Shown: positions 36,415 through 48,030, counted from the stretch's first letter. The stretch is DNA of 64,000 bases from Paraspadella gotoi (GCA_051294375.1 CM119268.1:21658010-21722009); one strand, 5' to 3'. Numbers and translations are program-made. The notes: a model not told the origin generated them from the letters alone.

Positions 36415-36540
36415 AGGGAATCTTTTGAGAGAGGGGCGGGGCGCTTAACCCGCCTGTAACACGGTGTTACAGCCTGTTCCGAAGCTCAGGGACAGCTCAT
36501 ATTGAACGGTTCTGTCACTAACACATAACAATTATCACTA
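36415..36540 (+). mobile_element. SINE S5, 3' part
   Basis: GGGGCGCTTAACCCGCCTGTAACACGG-type body and ACATAACAATTATCACTAT end shared with 39195-39412; no tRNA-like head. Confidence 0.6.
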
Positions 36541-38070
36541 TCTCTTCACCTTCTTTTTTATCTTTTTCATATCTACACTTTTCATTGATACTAATTTCCA
36601 GTTCTTTTTTATTAATTTTTCAGTTAAACCGTTACTATTAAAAATCTCTGCCTTTTTTCAGTCTCATATCCATTAGGATAGATTCAGGGATGAATCTTAA
36701 TTCATATGTCAAAAAAATAGCGGCATTAAAAATACATTATTGCTGTAGATACTCCAGAATATTTTTTTTAAATTGTAAAGTAACAATAAAAGTTATAATG
36801 CTCCGGGTAACCTTTCTATGAGCAAAGTTATCATTTTTATTTACCTTTGGATGTATTATCAGAACCAAATATCAAACAAGTCCAAAAAAAAAGAAAAATC
36901 AAGATTTTGTTGAAATGAAAAAAAAAAACAACTTCATCACATTATGATTATGCAACAACAACTCAAGCCTGGTTTACTTTATAGGGGATCAATCTTTTTC
37001 ACTGCTTGCCAAGAACCATTTTTTGCCCTAAATCTGATAAAAAATATCATGTCAGAGATATAATATTAACAATAATGTGAATAGTCCTCTTGATCAAAAA
37101 GAGGTGAAAACAGTTGGAGGCAACCTCTTTTGGAAGTATTTGTATACATTAAATAATTTTATGCTGTTGAGAAATAATATTTTTCTTCAGTCCTAGGGAG
37201 GTCATATTACATATTAAAACTCATTTACCAGCAAAAAATATATTTTACAATGAAATTAACCTACTTTTCCAAACCCCAACAATTTTTTTTCCATCTTGGT
37301 AAGCGTTAAGTAAAGACTATATGTCTTCAAGATGTAACTAGATTGGTAAACTCTATGCACTATAGTGCAACTGTATCATGGTATAAACGGTATAAACCAA
37401 GTGTTATATGCTTTTAAGCATTCTTTTGTAATATGTATAAAAGGTCATTAAACTGTATAAATTTAATTAATGCTATGGGTTCATTTAATATAAGAATATA
37501 TAAACTTCGGCAATAAATAGCCCTGATTCCTGGTTCTTTATTATTTATATATCTAATCACTGTCTGAGAATTTAACCATTCCTCTATAGGAGGTAATAGA
37601 TGTATTAATAAAAGATAGTATTTCACTGAATTATTATAGTAGTTAGTTCGAACATGAATAGGCTAGGGACTAGGGAATTCGCTGAGATACCCAGTTTACG
37701 CCCTGGGGTATGACCTGATAGGGAATTGAGGGATGTCATCAACCAGGCTTGCCTGGATCAAGGTTTAGGAACCTTTCTATAAACTGTAATATCTTAGAAT
37801 ATCCTATCTGTCCTATCTGTCCTATCCTATCCTATCTGTCCTAGTTTTCTAATAGATATCACACATCATTTCTGTTAGAAAGTCATTAATGAAAAATCAT
37901 AATATCTAAGAGGCTTAAGAGGCTTAGGCTTATATTAGATGTAAATTTTAAATTGAATTTCACGAAAATCGCTGAATTTGTAAAATGTAACTAAAATATT
38001 ATTATGATATTTTACGATTTAAGACTTGAGAGACTTTTACTTTCTCGCAAATGGTTGAACGGTGTCTCTC

Positions 38071-40317
38071 TCACTCTTCCATCTGCTCCAAGATCCAATT
38101 GAGATTTGCGTGCACGTTGGTGTAAACCCCGGGCGCGTTTTCCCCCGCGCATTTCCCGCCAAAACTCGTGACGCCGACGACCACGTTGATGTGGGTCTCC
38201 ACCACGCTGAGCGGTCCGCCGCTGTCGCCCTGACGAGGCGCGGGAATTGGGAAATTTAAATAGGAAGCGGTATTTATATTGATCATTTGTTATTCGAGCC
38301 TCGTTTCTAATCTCGTTTGCATGTTATGTCGTATTTTGAGGAGGCAGAAAGTCACGTGAATTAAAACTCAGTTGTGTAGCGATATATTCACACTGCCTCA
38401 GAGGAAGTATATTCAGTATAGGCAGTATAGGCAGTATAGGCAGTATATTCACACTGCCTCACTGGCTCAGTGGGGTAACACACCATCCCAGGCGTAGTTT
38501 TCCATCCACAGTCCTAACGACTTCCCTCCTCTGCGTTGGCAAAGCGAGACCGTCCTAGGGTAACCGCGCCAGTGACTGGATGCGTCACTGAGGGTCGGAA
38601 GCCCCCAAAGCCAAAAGTGAGATTCCCCATCCCAATGGGCATCACAGGCAACCCGGCTGTTGCCATAGTTGCTTAATAAAAACACTTGCGCACTTTTATA
38701 CATCTTTCTTTCCACGTTCTGTTTCTTTTCTTTTATTGCTCCTTTCCTTTCATTTCTCAAAAGCCAATCGGGTATAACATCTCCCTCCCATCCCATCCCA
38801 TCCCATCCCCTCCCCCCTTCCCCTCCACCTGGCAAGTGTCTCTTCCTCCTCTCGCGTATCCAGCGCAGACATCCTCTTCGGAGTCGATCGCTTGCGCCAG
38901 ACGCGCGTAACGAGGGTCAGCATTGGCGCGGTAGAGGTCGCGGCAGGGCAGCGGCGGGATCAGCAGCACCGTGGTCACTTGAAGGTGCTGAGCGGACTCG
39001 GAGAATCGAGCGGAGGACGTGCGACCCCAACCTTGGGAATAGTGGAGACAGTGAAAACGAATAACGTTGGATACAACACTTTCTTTCCTAGGAAGATGGG
39101 TATCTGTCTGAAGGTAGGTTTCGACTTGTCTCTCATTAGGAAAGAGGTAAGAAAAATGAGTGTAATTATTCTAAAGTATACAAGTATGGTGGACGAAAAT
39201 CCACCAACCACTTGGTGCCGGAGGCAAGTCATTCGCCTCCCAACCCAAAGGTCCGGGGTTCTAACCCGGTGGTCGCCAAGCAGTAAAGAGGGACGGGGCG
39301 CTTAACCCGCCTGTAACACGGTGTTACAGCCTGATCCGAAGCTCAGGGACTGCTTATATTTAACGGTTCTGTCGCTAACACATAACAATAATTACTGTCT
39401 CTTCAATACTATATATGTATACTATACATATTACATAGAAATACAAATTAAGTGGGAGAGGAAGGGAGGTGTCTTGTGCCCCGACTTGTGGGTTGAGCGC
39501 GACTATGCCCAACTCCCGCCTCTTGGGTTACCGGAGGGACGAGGAGGAAGGGACGAGGTAAAGGAGTAAAAGCAGCTTCAGGAAAGCTCTCGCTGGTTTT
39601 GCGCGGCGAAACTAAAAATATCAAGCTTCAGGGTATTCAATTTTTTTTTTTAAATTAAATTTAACCACGAAAAAATAGTAAGAATTCCTTTTTGTGTCAT
39701 TCTTGATTAAACACTAGATACTCGTATTATCTTCTTTTTATCACAAATAGTGTCCAAAGGACCTCAATGAGAAAGCCTCACCCGCTATGTTAGCCCTTCT
39801 CCCTTCCTTGTAAAGATTCTCCACTTTCCCATTGTCGCTCGTGGGGAGACAAGCTGGTCGCACGAAGAAAGTGAACTTGATCGATTTGACTTTGAGCAAA
39901 GCGACGTCCCGACGCATGTAATCTGCAGACAGCCATTCCACTTGGCGATAGCTTGAGTGAGAGAAAGGAGTTGGTGATAAGTGAACGACGATCGCCATCC
40001 GCAATGGATGCTGAAAAATGAGGTCTTTCGCCTTCAAGAAACGAACACCGAAGATAGAACCGCCTTCTTGGACAAGAAGTCTAAATTATATGAAATTATT
40101 ACGTAGGAAGTCACTTTGAGACAATGAAAAAAAAAACAACTATTGTTGACTTTGAGTAAATATTGTGGATAATATTGTTTTATTTAATATTTATTACTCT
40201 GGATGCTTGATGATTTCCTCTATTTCCAGTTTCTGATGATTTTCTCCAGGTTGCTTCCAGTTCGTCATGCCGACGTGAACGGTGTATTGGCTGCAAGGGA
40301 TAAAAGAATTAAAACGA

Positions 40318-40385
<68 letters not shown>

Positions 40386-43300
40386 CATTATTATGCAACT
40401 TAAATCTTTCACCTCATCCGCTCAGTCCATCAGTCCGTCAGTCTTTCCTCACCTTTTCGAATATTTCCTCCAACTCACCTCAGCCGCGTCTCCTTTCGGT
40501 AAAAATCGTCGAAACAGTGAGCGGCCGTCAACGCCCACTTCCGGTCAATGACGGTGGCGCCACAGTGAGGCTCGTCCTCCAGCTGCACCAGCGCCGCCCA
40601 CGGGAACGCGCCGTCCTGAGCGTCCTCTCCGCCGACGACTCGTAGACCGGAAATAGCGTCAGGGTCTTGGTAGACGTGACGGGTTCCGCAGGCGATGTTG
40701 ACCAAGTCAGAATCGGCTTTGGAGGGGGGGGGAAGTATGTGGAAAGGTGGGGGATGTGCGTGTGTGAAAGAGATGTGAGAAAGAAGAGAAAGAGGGAAAA
40801 TAGGAGAAAGTGAGGGGAAAATGAAGAGGCATTGTATGCAAGAAAGAGTGGGAAAAATGAAGAGGCATTGTATGCAAGAAAGTGTGGGGAAAAATGAAGG
40901 GGCATTGTATGCAAGGAAGTGTGGGAAAAATGAAGGGGCATTGTATGCAAGGAAGTGTGGGAAAAAGGTTGGGTATTGAATACGAGGAAAAATCGAGAAA
41001 GGTGGGATATGAGTGAAAAGGGGAAAAGAGAATTGAATTGAGGAAGAATTGAGAAAGGAGCGATATGTGTGAAAAGGGGAATTGAGAAAGTTGATTGAAA
41101 GGGGAAGTGTGCAAACGGGATGAAGAGAGGTTTGCGTAGGAGGAAGTGTGGAGAAACAAAGGAAAAAGCTTTGATACCATATATTATGGAAATGGGGAGA
41201 CATGTGTGATGCCTTGGGTGTGAGACCTGCAGGGACCACCCTATGTCACTGGGATGTTTATGACGACACCGTCACACTTAACCAGCGAGAGGTGGAGGGA
41301 ATTGAACCCGGAACTCACCATTGGTGAACGATAAAGGGACAAGCTGAGTTCGACCGAGCTATACGAGATACGAATTTAGGATTCGCCACAATATATCGTA
41401 AAACATATCATTCGTTATTTGCTACGATTGAAACAAATAATATTAACTAATATTAAATAGTATTATATCAGTATTCGACTCACAATTGGGCTTCTTATAA
41501 CATTTGACCAAATCCGGGACTTCGTCGTCGACGCTGTCGTCATAGCAACAGTTGGATTGCGTCTCGCAATTGCTTCTGCCGGCGTCGAGGATCCTCTGCC
41601 GGAATCGGTCGTCCACGCAGTGTTCTCTGTCGAAAGGCTTCACGCGGTTGCAGAGGTGATCCTGAGTGAGGGTTTAAAGGAATTATATAATAATTATATA
41701 TAATGTTGAAAAGTTAGTTTAAATGGCGGCGGAGGGATTCGAACCCACGCCTCCGAAGAGACAAACAATTAAATCCTTCCTTTTCTTTTTAATTCCTCAT
41801 TTTTCTTCTTTTATTTCATTTTCTTTCTTTCTTTTTTTCTTTCAATTTTTACCTCAGAATAGAAGCACTCGGGAACTCCCTTGAGTCCAGCCTGAAAGCA
41901 GCAGCCTTTGGCGTGGCAATCCGCAGCCGAAGTCCGCGGCTCTGCGCAACTGAGTCTGCTGCAGGGCGTCACTCTGACGTTGTGACGAGAGGGAGGGGTC
42001 GATGTATAGTAAATTTACAAATCTGATGCTTAAAGATATTTGTTTAATACAAAAAGAATTAGTAAATCATTTTGACTCACCAAGGAGAATAAAATCTTTC
42101 TGCTACTCATTTCAGTTTCTAATGTGTTTCTTTAATAAGAACAATTATTCTGCTTACCTCTTTCTTTACATTAAAATAAAGTTCTCTTTGTTTACAAACA
42201 ACCAAGTTTATTATTTTGTTTCGTTTTTTGTCCCTTTATTTGTTTTTAAATAAAAACCTGTCGTTTGTAAACAAACTTGGTATCTTTTAAATGAATAAAT
42301 TTAGATTCATCATTATAAATATATAATATCAGTTGTAACTTTTCTCCATCACCTGTAGCACTGCTCCGTTCCGATTTCTGGCCTGGCGATTTCGTAGTAG
42401 CGCTGAGATTCCGCTAAATATTCGTTCTTCTTCATCAACCTGCAACTTCGGACGTAATAGAAAGTAGAAAAGGAGCCCAGGGTTGCTGAAGAAAGGACAG
42501 GAGAAATCTATCATGTGACCAGTGATCGATTTGACCGTGCTCAATGAATTCAATTAATCCACGACTAAAATTGCGTAGTTGTTAATAATTAGCGCAAAAA
42601 ACGTAATACACGGTTCCCTAGACACCCCGAAAAAGAAAATAGAAATAACCCATTTTTGAAACACAAAAAAATGAAAAATATAATGTTTTTACTACATCGT
42701 GAATATAAATAAAAATAATTTAGCATTTGAAGTAAAAATAATCGCTACTAATAATCGTTACTAATAATCGTTACTAACGGCCTGAGCTATAAATCAAATA
42801 GCCTGTCCAATGTCAGGGGCAAGATACTTTTTTTTTCGTGGAATTAAATATTATTTAAAAAATGTTTATGTTAATACCAAATATCACTTTCTCACCCATG
42901 GCAACGATGAGCATCAAAGAAATGAACCACAAACTTCGATAAGAAATTTCGTTTTCTCCGCAAAAGATTTTGAAGCAAAGAGGAAGTTTCAGCGTCGAAG
43001 GAGTTGGCCTGATATTCAAAATAGTTGGCCTGAGTTGGCCTGATATGCAAAATTTTTGGCCTGAGTTGGCCTGATATGCAAAATTGTTGGCCTGAGTTGG
43101 CCTGATATTAAAAATTGTTGCGATGAGTTAACCTGTTATTCAAAATTGTTTGCCTGAGTTGGCCTTATATTCAAAATTTGGCTCTCTTTTCCAAGAGTGC
43201 CCCATTTCTGTTCATTTATCCTAGAACCTGAGTCTAATTTTAATATTTAACCTAAAATACTTTTAAACCGATCCCTAATCCTAATCCATAACCCTAACCT

Positions 43301-45164
43301 AATCCTAAAATCTAAACCTAATCACTAATTTTTAACCTGAATCACTATCCTAATCCCTAATTTAATCCTTAACCCTAACCTTTAACCTAATCTTTAACGA
43401 AATTGAATTCATCCGCCGATAGAATCGTAGCTCGAACGACGACGCGCGTTTCCTTCTCTGCGCATGCGCAATGGACTCACCTGGGAACGTCGTACATTAG
43501 TTCCACCGATTTTGGCGGCAAAGCTGGAGGAGAAGGCGACGAGGGAGAAGAAGTGAGGGCGCTTTGTCGCTTGGAAACGAAGATGTTACGAAGATAACTG
43601 AATATTTATAAGAATTTAAATACTTCTAATATTTAAATACTTCTAATATTTAAATACTTCTCATATTGTCGATCACCTCTTAAGACTTAACCACAAATAT
43701 TTGTTGAAAACTATCTCGCTCTCTCTCTCTCTCTCATATCTTTTGTCTTTCTACTATCTAGGAAAAAAGTATATAACATAATTCACTTATTCAATAAAAA
43801 GTATACAAAACATGGGTAAAACATTCTCAATATTTGGTATGCCCTTCCTCGGCATCGACTACTGCCTGCATTCATCTGGACATGCTCTCATACAGCAAAT
43901 TAAGGTATGACAGTGAAATGTTTTTCCACATTTTTAACGCAATTCTTTTCAGATCCGATATTAAAGTTGCATGTCATTCTCTCTTTTCTTAAAAGTATAA
44001 TAGCACTTTTTTTAACCAAAAAGAGGTGTAAGGCCTAGAGCATTGTCAAATTAAAAAAAAATAACTAACTCTATTTAAAGTAAAAACAAATAACTAAATA
44101 CTAAAAATGGTAGAAAACTAAATATGATTTTTTTTACATTTTTAATTTAAGAAAAATAGCAATATTTTTTGCTCTAACTTCTAAACAATTTGACCTACAA
44201 AAAAAATGGAAGGAAGCTACAGAAAAGCAATTTAATGTAGATTTGAAAACATTCTGATTTTTTTTAAATCAAAAAAATTTTCCTAATAGATATCCTTTAT
44301 GAAAAATGTTATATAGTTTTTTCTCAGATAGTAATCTTAATATTTTCTTCTCATTCTATCTTCTTTTTCTTTCGACAGATTTTTTTTTTCTCTTCTATCG
44401 CTTTTTTTTGGGTCCAAAATCGAATTTCTTCCGGTAGTTTTTTCTCCATTCTCCTTTTTCAGCCGGATCTGCTTTCCGCCGGATCTGCTTTCCGCCGGAT
44501 CTGCTTTCCGCCGGATCTGCTTTCCGCCGGATCTGCTTTCCGCGGTTTCCGACTCAACTTTGTCGGTCCGTCGGTCCGTCACATTACGATGTGACGATGT
44601 TCGTTTCTTCTCTCTTCCTTTTTCCAACCTTCCCTCTTCTTTTCTCCCCTCTTCCTCCCTCTTACATCCCTTTCCTTCCTCTTCTTCATCCCTCTCTTCT
44701 CCTCTCTTCCCTTCCTCCCTCCCTCCCTTCCTACTTTACCGCGATCCCCGACGAAGAGATTCTCTGTAGTTCGAGGACGTTCCAGATTTCGGCTTCGGCG
44801 GCGGCCGCGGCGCGCGGCTTGGCCCACGAGGATCGTTCGAACTCGCGTGGCCATTGGGGTTGTTTTCGCCCTCGGAGTTGTGAGGACCGTTCGAGTGGGG
44901 GAGTCCGTTTCTGTTCTCCGAGTCCTCGCAGACTTCGGGGCTGCGCGCCGGATCGGCCCGTCGGGCGCCGAACGGACTGACCGAGGAGTCGGGCTTTTTG
45001 TCGGGCAAAGTAGGAGGAGGCGGATGGAAGAGCTTAAACGGAGGTGGTTGTTTGCAGGGCTGAGCTGGGGAAGAGATTTTGCGGGGTTGAGCTGGGGAAG
45101 GCAGTTTGTTGAGCTGAGCGGGAGATGGAAGTTGAAATTGTTTTGGCGAAGACGTGGTGGCCAT
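38071..45164 (-). CDS. Trefoil-trefoil-trypsin serine protease with proline-rich N-terminal part
   Basis: In-phase exons: 45164-44740, 43561-43481, 42439-42353, 41973-41853, 41661-41484, 40716-40479, 40290-40198, 39951-39782, 39031-38829, 38229-38071; 1755 nt, 584 aa. The last eight are secure. Two trefoil (P-type) domains: TSAADCHAKGCCFQAGLKG with standard spacing, and REHC...SNCETQSNCCYDD with a longer first loop. Protease: LR|VVGGEDAQDGAFPW (activation after Arg), LTAAHC, MRRDVALL and DTCQGDSGGPL supply His, Asp and Ser; Asp six residues before Ser predicts Lys/Arg specificity; the linking Cys is in NIACGTR, its partner in RPACLP. The first two exons (Pro/Ser-rich; PPALPPK, MYDVP) are joined by phase only and show no signal peptide. 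Likely an extracellular or membrane-anchored protease; 5' model uncertain. Confidence 0.82.
38460..38672 (+). mobile_element. SINE family S3
   Basis: Head TGGCTCAGTGGGGTAACACA is A-box-like; body TTTGCGTTGGCAAAGCGAGAC-type and CACAGGCAACCCGGCTGTTG match 17505-18112 in opposite orientation. Lies in the last intron of the protease gene. A GGCAGTATA short tandem (38415-38450) precedes it. Confidence 0.65.
39195..39412 (+). mobile_element. tRNA-derived SINE S5
   Basis: TTGGTGCCGGAGGCAAGTCA head, B box GGGGTTCTAACCC, then GGGGCGCTTAACCCGCCTG, with a tail ending ACATAACAATAATTACTGTC. In a protease intron. Confidence 0.65.
40318..40395. repeat. (ATT)n microsatellite
   Basis: About 25 ATT units in a protease intron beside the SQYTVHVG exon; the poly-Ile frames on both strands are repeat products. 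Confidence 0.95.
40740..41165. repeat. Purine-rich minisatellite in a protease intron
   Basis: Four units of about 38 bp containing GGCATTGTATGCAAG(A/G)AAG and GTGGGAAAAATGAA between 40825 and 40960, followed by degenerate GAGAAAG-rich versions. The long minus-strand ORF here is its mirror. Confidence 0.8.
41215..41375 (-). mobile_element. tRNA-derived SINE S6
   Basis: The minus strand reads TATAGCTCGGTCGAACTC (A-box region), then TTCCGGGTTCAATTCCCTCC (B box) and CACCTCTCGCTGGTTAAGTG. Single copy in the window. Confidence 0.6.
41722..41762 (-). other. tRNA-Leu-like 3' half (SINE relic)
   Basis: The minus strand reads GTCTCTTCGGAGGCGTGGG, then TTCGAATCCCTCCGCCGCCA. Same relic as 12095-12150, better preserved at the T arm, with no 5' half. 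Confidence 0.5.
43010..43175. repeat. ~30-bp minisatellite (GGCCTGAGTTGGCCTGATAT)
   Basis: Five units of GGCCTGAGTTGGCCTGATAT + GCAAAATT(T/G)TT, the last two mutated (CGATGAGTTAACC, TGCCTGAGTTGGCC). Directly abuts the telomere-like element at 43183. Confidence 0.88.
43183..43400 (+). mobile_element. MITE-like element with telomere-like interior (copy 2)
   Basis: Begins CTCTCTTTTCCAAGAGTGCCC; the interior is CCTAATCCTAATCC and AACCCTAACC words. The right terminus is not clear. In a putative protease intron. Confidence 0.5.
44455..44600 (-). mobile_element. R1 head with 17-bp tandem of its terminus
   Basis: Five copies of CCGGATCTGCTTTCCGC (44462-44545) precede the normal R1 continuation CCGACTCAACTTTGTCGGTC. 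The repeated unit is a form of the element's terminal GTCGGATCTGCTTATCGC. Confidence 0.75.
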
Positions 45165-45444
45165 TTTTATCGTGTAGCAATGATTCTTTTTATTTATTTT
45201 TTTGTGTTACAGATGACTGTTTTTATTTGTAACGATTTAGACGGAAAAAGCGTTATATTGAGTCACTGAGAAAACGTTTTAATTTTTGCTTGTTGTTGAG
45301 AAGCCAGGGTTTCTTAAATTCTTAATTATATTCATTTATTTTTTGACCCATTTAGCTTATAACCAAGTTTATTCTCTCAAGTCAAAATTCATCATAAACC
45401 TGAAAATGAGTCAAAGTGAATAATTTACTTCCTCTCGGTATCTG

Positions 45445-45447
<3 letters not shown>

Positions 45448-45511
<64 letters not shown>

Positions 45512-45512
45512 A
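45448..45512. repeat. (CT)n microsatellite
   Basis: Uninterrupted CT run; the Ser-Leu repeat ORF across it is not a gene. Confidence 0.95.
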
Positions 45513-45639
45513 CAACGCCCCTCCTAATGAAATCACAGAAAAATCTTCAAAAAAATGCGGGTTTTCCAATCATTCAGGATCAGGAAAGTCGAAAGAACAT
45601 TCTGGCCGAAACCTAACGATCAGTTTAGCTATTTTTAGT

Positions 45640-46099
45640 TTTCTGTTTTAAACTCTTTTCCACTCCTACGATTCCATCAAAAACTTATATCCATCAATCA
45701 CGAGTATTGGAGTTTAATGCTAAGGGGGACGGACCTACTGACTGACTGACAGACAGACAGACAGATATCATTTTTGTGCATAATTTATCATAATTAGAGG
45801 TTCTGATAGAGACGAAATCCATGAAGGGTATTTTTTTTATCATAAGCGCCATCGCAAGTTTTTTAGTATTTTGATCCACTGAATGAATTAATTTTCTAAA
45901 AAGAATTTCATTTCCTTTTATCAACNNNNNNNNNNATGCGCAGCCCTAGTACTATGTATAAATATGGGCCTTTGCGAAAATGGACAAATAAAAATTATTT
46001 TTTTTTTTTTATTTAAAAATGTTCACATGTACAAGCCTGTTCGTGATCTACTATTCGAATTTTGATTCTACTCGATTTGAATATTTTTGCTACGCTTTA
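45640..46099. mobile_element. R1 fragment fused to a truncated M1 MITE, with a 10-N gap
   Basis: R1 part 45640-45800 (TCCACTCCTACGATTCCATC, CTAAGGGGGACGGACC). M1 part from about 45850 to 46099 matches 25125-25415 (TTTTGATCCACT, CTTTTATCAAC, GTACAAGCCTGTTCGTGATC). The right terminus TTTTGCTACGCTTTA lies at 46085-46099. N gap 45926-45935. Confidence 0.75.
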
Positions 46100-47418
46100 A
46101 TCTTAGGAGTTGAATTAATCTTAGGAGTTGAATTAATCTTAGGAGTTGATTCCGATGGAGCAGGGGAGTTGGTTGGACCCGTCGGCTTAATCGTTGAGAT
46201 GTTGAAAGGCACGGACGTCGCCCTCGACGATCCGTTGGCAACCGAATCGAAGCTTGGAAGCCCGATCGGTGGATTAAGGTCGGGATGCTCCTTCTTTTGG
46301 GTGTTGACCGGAGACGAGGTGAGAACGAAGATCATGAGCATGATGAAAATCCCCGCCAAGAGGGCGAAGAATATTGGTACGATTAATTTAAGGCGACGAT
46401 TCCGAGACTCCGCCTTTGAAAAGGGGAGAAGTCGGGAAAGAAGGGAAAGGAAAGAGAGACGTCGAAGATAACAATTCGTCAAGGGGTGTCGGAAACAAAA
46501 GAGCATTTCTTCAAAGTGTGGCGAAGAAGTCAACACGCAGGACAGGAGAACAATAAAGTTGATGTTCAATGAAAAGTACAGATCCTAGAAAAGTGACCCC
46601 AAAAAAAACCTCAAGTATATTTCGACCAAATAATTGTACTGCATTCAAACATCGGCACTGCAGAAAATTTTGACTAATCAGTCACCCAAACTTCAGTAAT
46701 ACACTGTAGCCAAACTTCGTCACTGCAGCCTAACATCGTCACTGAAACCAAATGTCATCACTGCAGCCAAACTTCGTCACTGCAACCAAACTTCGTCACT
46801 GCAGCCAAACCTTGTCACTGCAACCAAATGTCATCACACAGCCCCCCCCCAAAAAAAAAAAAAACAAAAATTTCGGCAATACAGCCCAACGTCGTCACTG
46901 TAGCCAAACTTCGTCATTGCAACCAAACATCGTCACTGCAGCCAAACCTTGTCACTGCAACCAAATGTCATCACCGCAGCCAAACTTCGTCACTGGCAAC
47001 CAAACATCGTCACTGCAACCAAATGTCATCACAACAGCCAAACATCGGCAATACAGCCCAACGTCGTCACTGTAGCCAAACTTCGTCACTGCAACCAAAC
47101 ATCGTCACTGCAGCCAAAACCTTGTCACTGCAACCAAATGTCATCACCGCAGCCAAACTTCGTCACTGCAACCAAACATCGTCACTGCAACCAAATGTCA
47201 TCACTGCAGCCAAACATCGTCACTTCTGGAATCATCAGCATTACATACATAAACTTAAATACCTTCCCTTTATCTTTTTCTTCTTCGGATTTGGCGGCGG
47301 CAGCGGCTCCCTCTGCTTGGCTGCCCTGCGCCGACGGGCCCGCTTTTTTCTCCGACGCGCGGTTCAGTTTGGGGTCTTTCTCGTACATACGGAGCAGCTC
47401 AGCCTCTTCCGGATCCAT
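46090..47418 (-). CDS. Single-pass membrane protein, two exons; possible N-terminal exons of the protease
   Basis: Exon 1, 47418-47263: ATG to GGGAAG|GTATTT, 52 codons starting MDPEEAELLRMYEKD, acidic then Ala/Lys-rich. Exon 2, 46413-46090: acceptor TTTTCAAAG, phase 0, starting AESRNRRLKL, then a membrane segment of about 22 residues (LIVPIFFALLAGIFIMLMIF), then a Ser/Thr/Pro-rich part with NGSS, NIST and repeated STPKIN units. Total 159 aa. The basic flank before the membrane segment predicts a cytoplasmic N-terminus (type II). The stop TAG at 46092-46090 lies in the inverted repeat of the M1 MITE, and an AATAAA (46013-46008, minus) lies in the same element. It may stand alone, or it may be the anchor of the protease encoded downstream on the same strand, cut short by the insertion. 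No family recognised. Confidence 0.62.
46640..47226. repeat. ~18-bp minisatellite (CCAAACTTCGTCACTGCA)
   Basis: About 30 tandem variants of CCAAAC(T/A)TCGTCACTGCAG with a higher-order pattern: two longer blocks (46860-46990 and 47045-47180) are near copies. Within the intron between the two membrane-protein exons. Repeat-encoded ORFs are artefacts. Confidence 0.93.
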
Positions 47419-47699
47419 CGCGGCAGCACCGGTTTACGAGACTTTTTCTTTTATTTTTTTTAAATAAATTATTAAATATTTATAAAGTATTTCAATTTTT
47501 GAAAAAAAAAATAAGGAAAAACGTTTCATTTTCTCGAATCTGAATCTATTGCGACTAAATTTAAAAGTTTGTTTTAAAACGAGGTACATATATAGCGTCA
47601 AGATTAATTAGCAGTTAGGATCGTAAATTCTGGAGCGAAATTCAGAATATCGTTACAAATCGACGATAAAGTTGAATTAGAGGAACGAATTAGGTGAAA

Positions 47700-48030
47700 A
47701 GAAAAACAACATTGCCGGATCTGATCACGATCATGAGCAGTAAGCAGCTGATCAAATGGTAAAGTAATCAATTAATTAAATAATTTTTGATTTAATCAGT
47801 TGCTTTCCGCTTTCCGTTATTGTTTTCTCAAATACACAATCAATTAATTAATCAAAGATAAAATAAACTCATTTTCACATGGACCATTTCATCAAAATTT
47901 TATTTCCAGCTCAGTCACGCACTTTCTCACCCGCATTCAAAATTTCAAATTATTCGCTAGATCATGAGTAATTGGCGTTCAACGCTAAGGAGTCATGGAC
48001 GGATAGACTGACAGGCGGAAACTTTAAACA
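47700..48030 (+). mobile_element. R1 repeat, diverged copy
   Basis: GCCGGATCTGATCACGATCATG start, CAGCTCAGTCACGCACTTTC and ATCATGAGTAATTGGCGTTC; ends near ACTGACAGGC. Confidence 0.55.

Larger units (their letters stand above)
34972..38070. other. Intergenic between PDE-like gene B and the protease gene
   Basis: Convergent 3' ends: PDE-like B on plus, protease on minus. Contains AATAAA at 35036-35041, a split SINE S1 with a hAT-like insertion (35146-36066), a SINE S5 tail (36415-36540) and about 1.5 kb of AT-rich DNA with a short CCTATCTGTCCTATC repeat (37800-37850). No exon supported. Confidence 0.55.

Noticed and set aside
40475-41239. 254-codon minus-strand frame including the protease exon
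   Set aside because: Only 40716-40479 is exon; the His/Phe/Pro-rich upstream part is read-through of an intronic purine-rich minisatellite, cut off by a good acceptor (CTCCAAAG).
42329-42553. 74-codon frame including VDEEERIFSGISALL
   Set aside because: Shadow of the protease exon 42439-42353, whose supported frame is LMKKNEYLAESQRYYEIA leading into the first trefoil cysteine.
46752-47467. Frames of CHCNQTSSLQPN-type repeats, up to 211 codons
   Set aside because: The minisatellite is intronic to the minus-strand gene; frames change with single-base slips between units.
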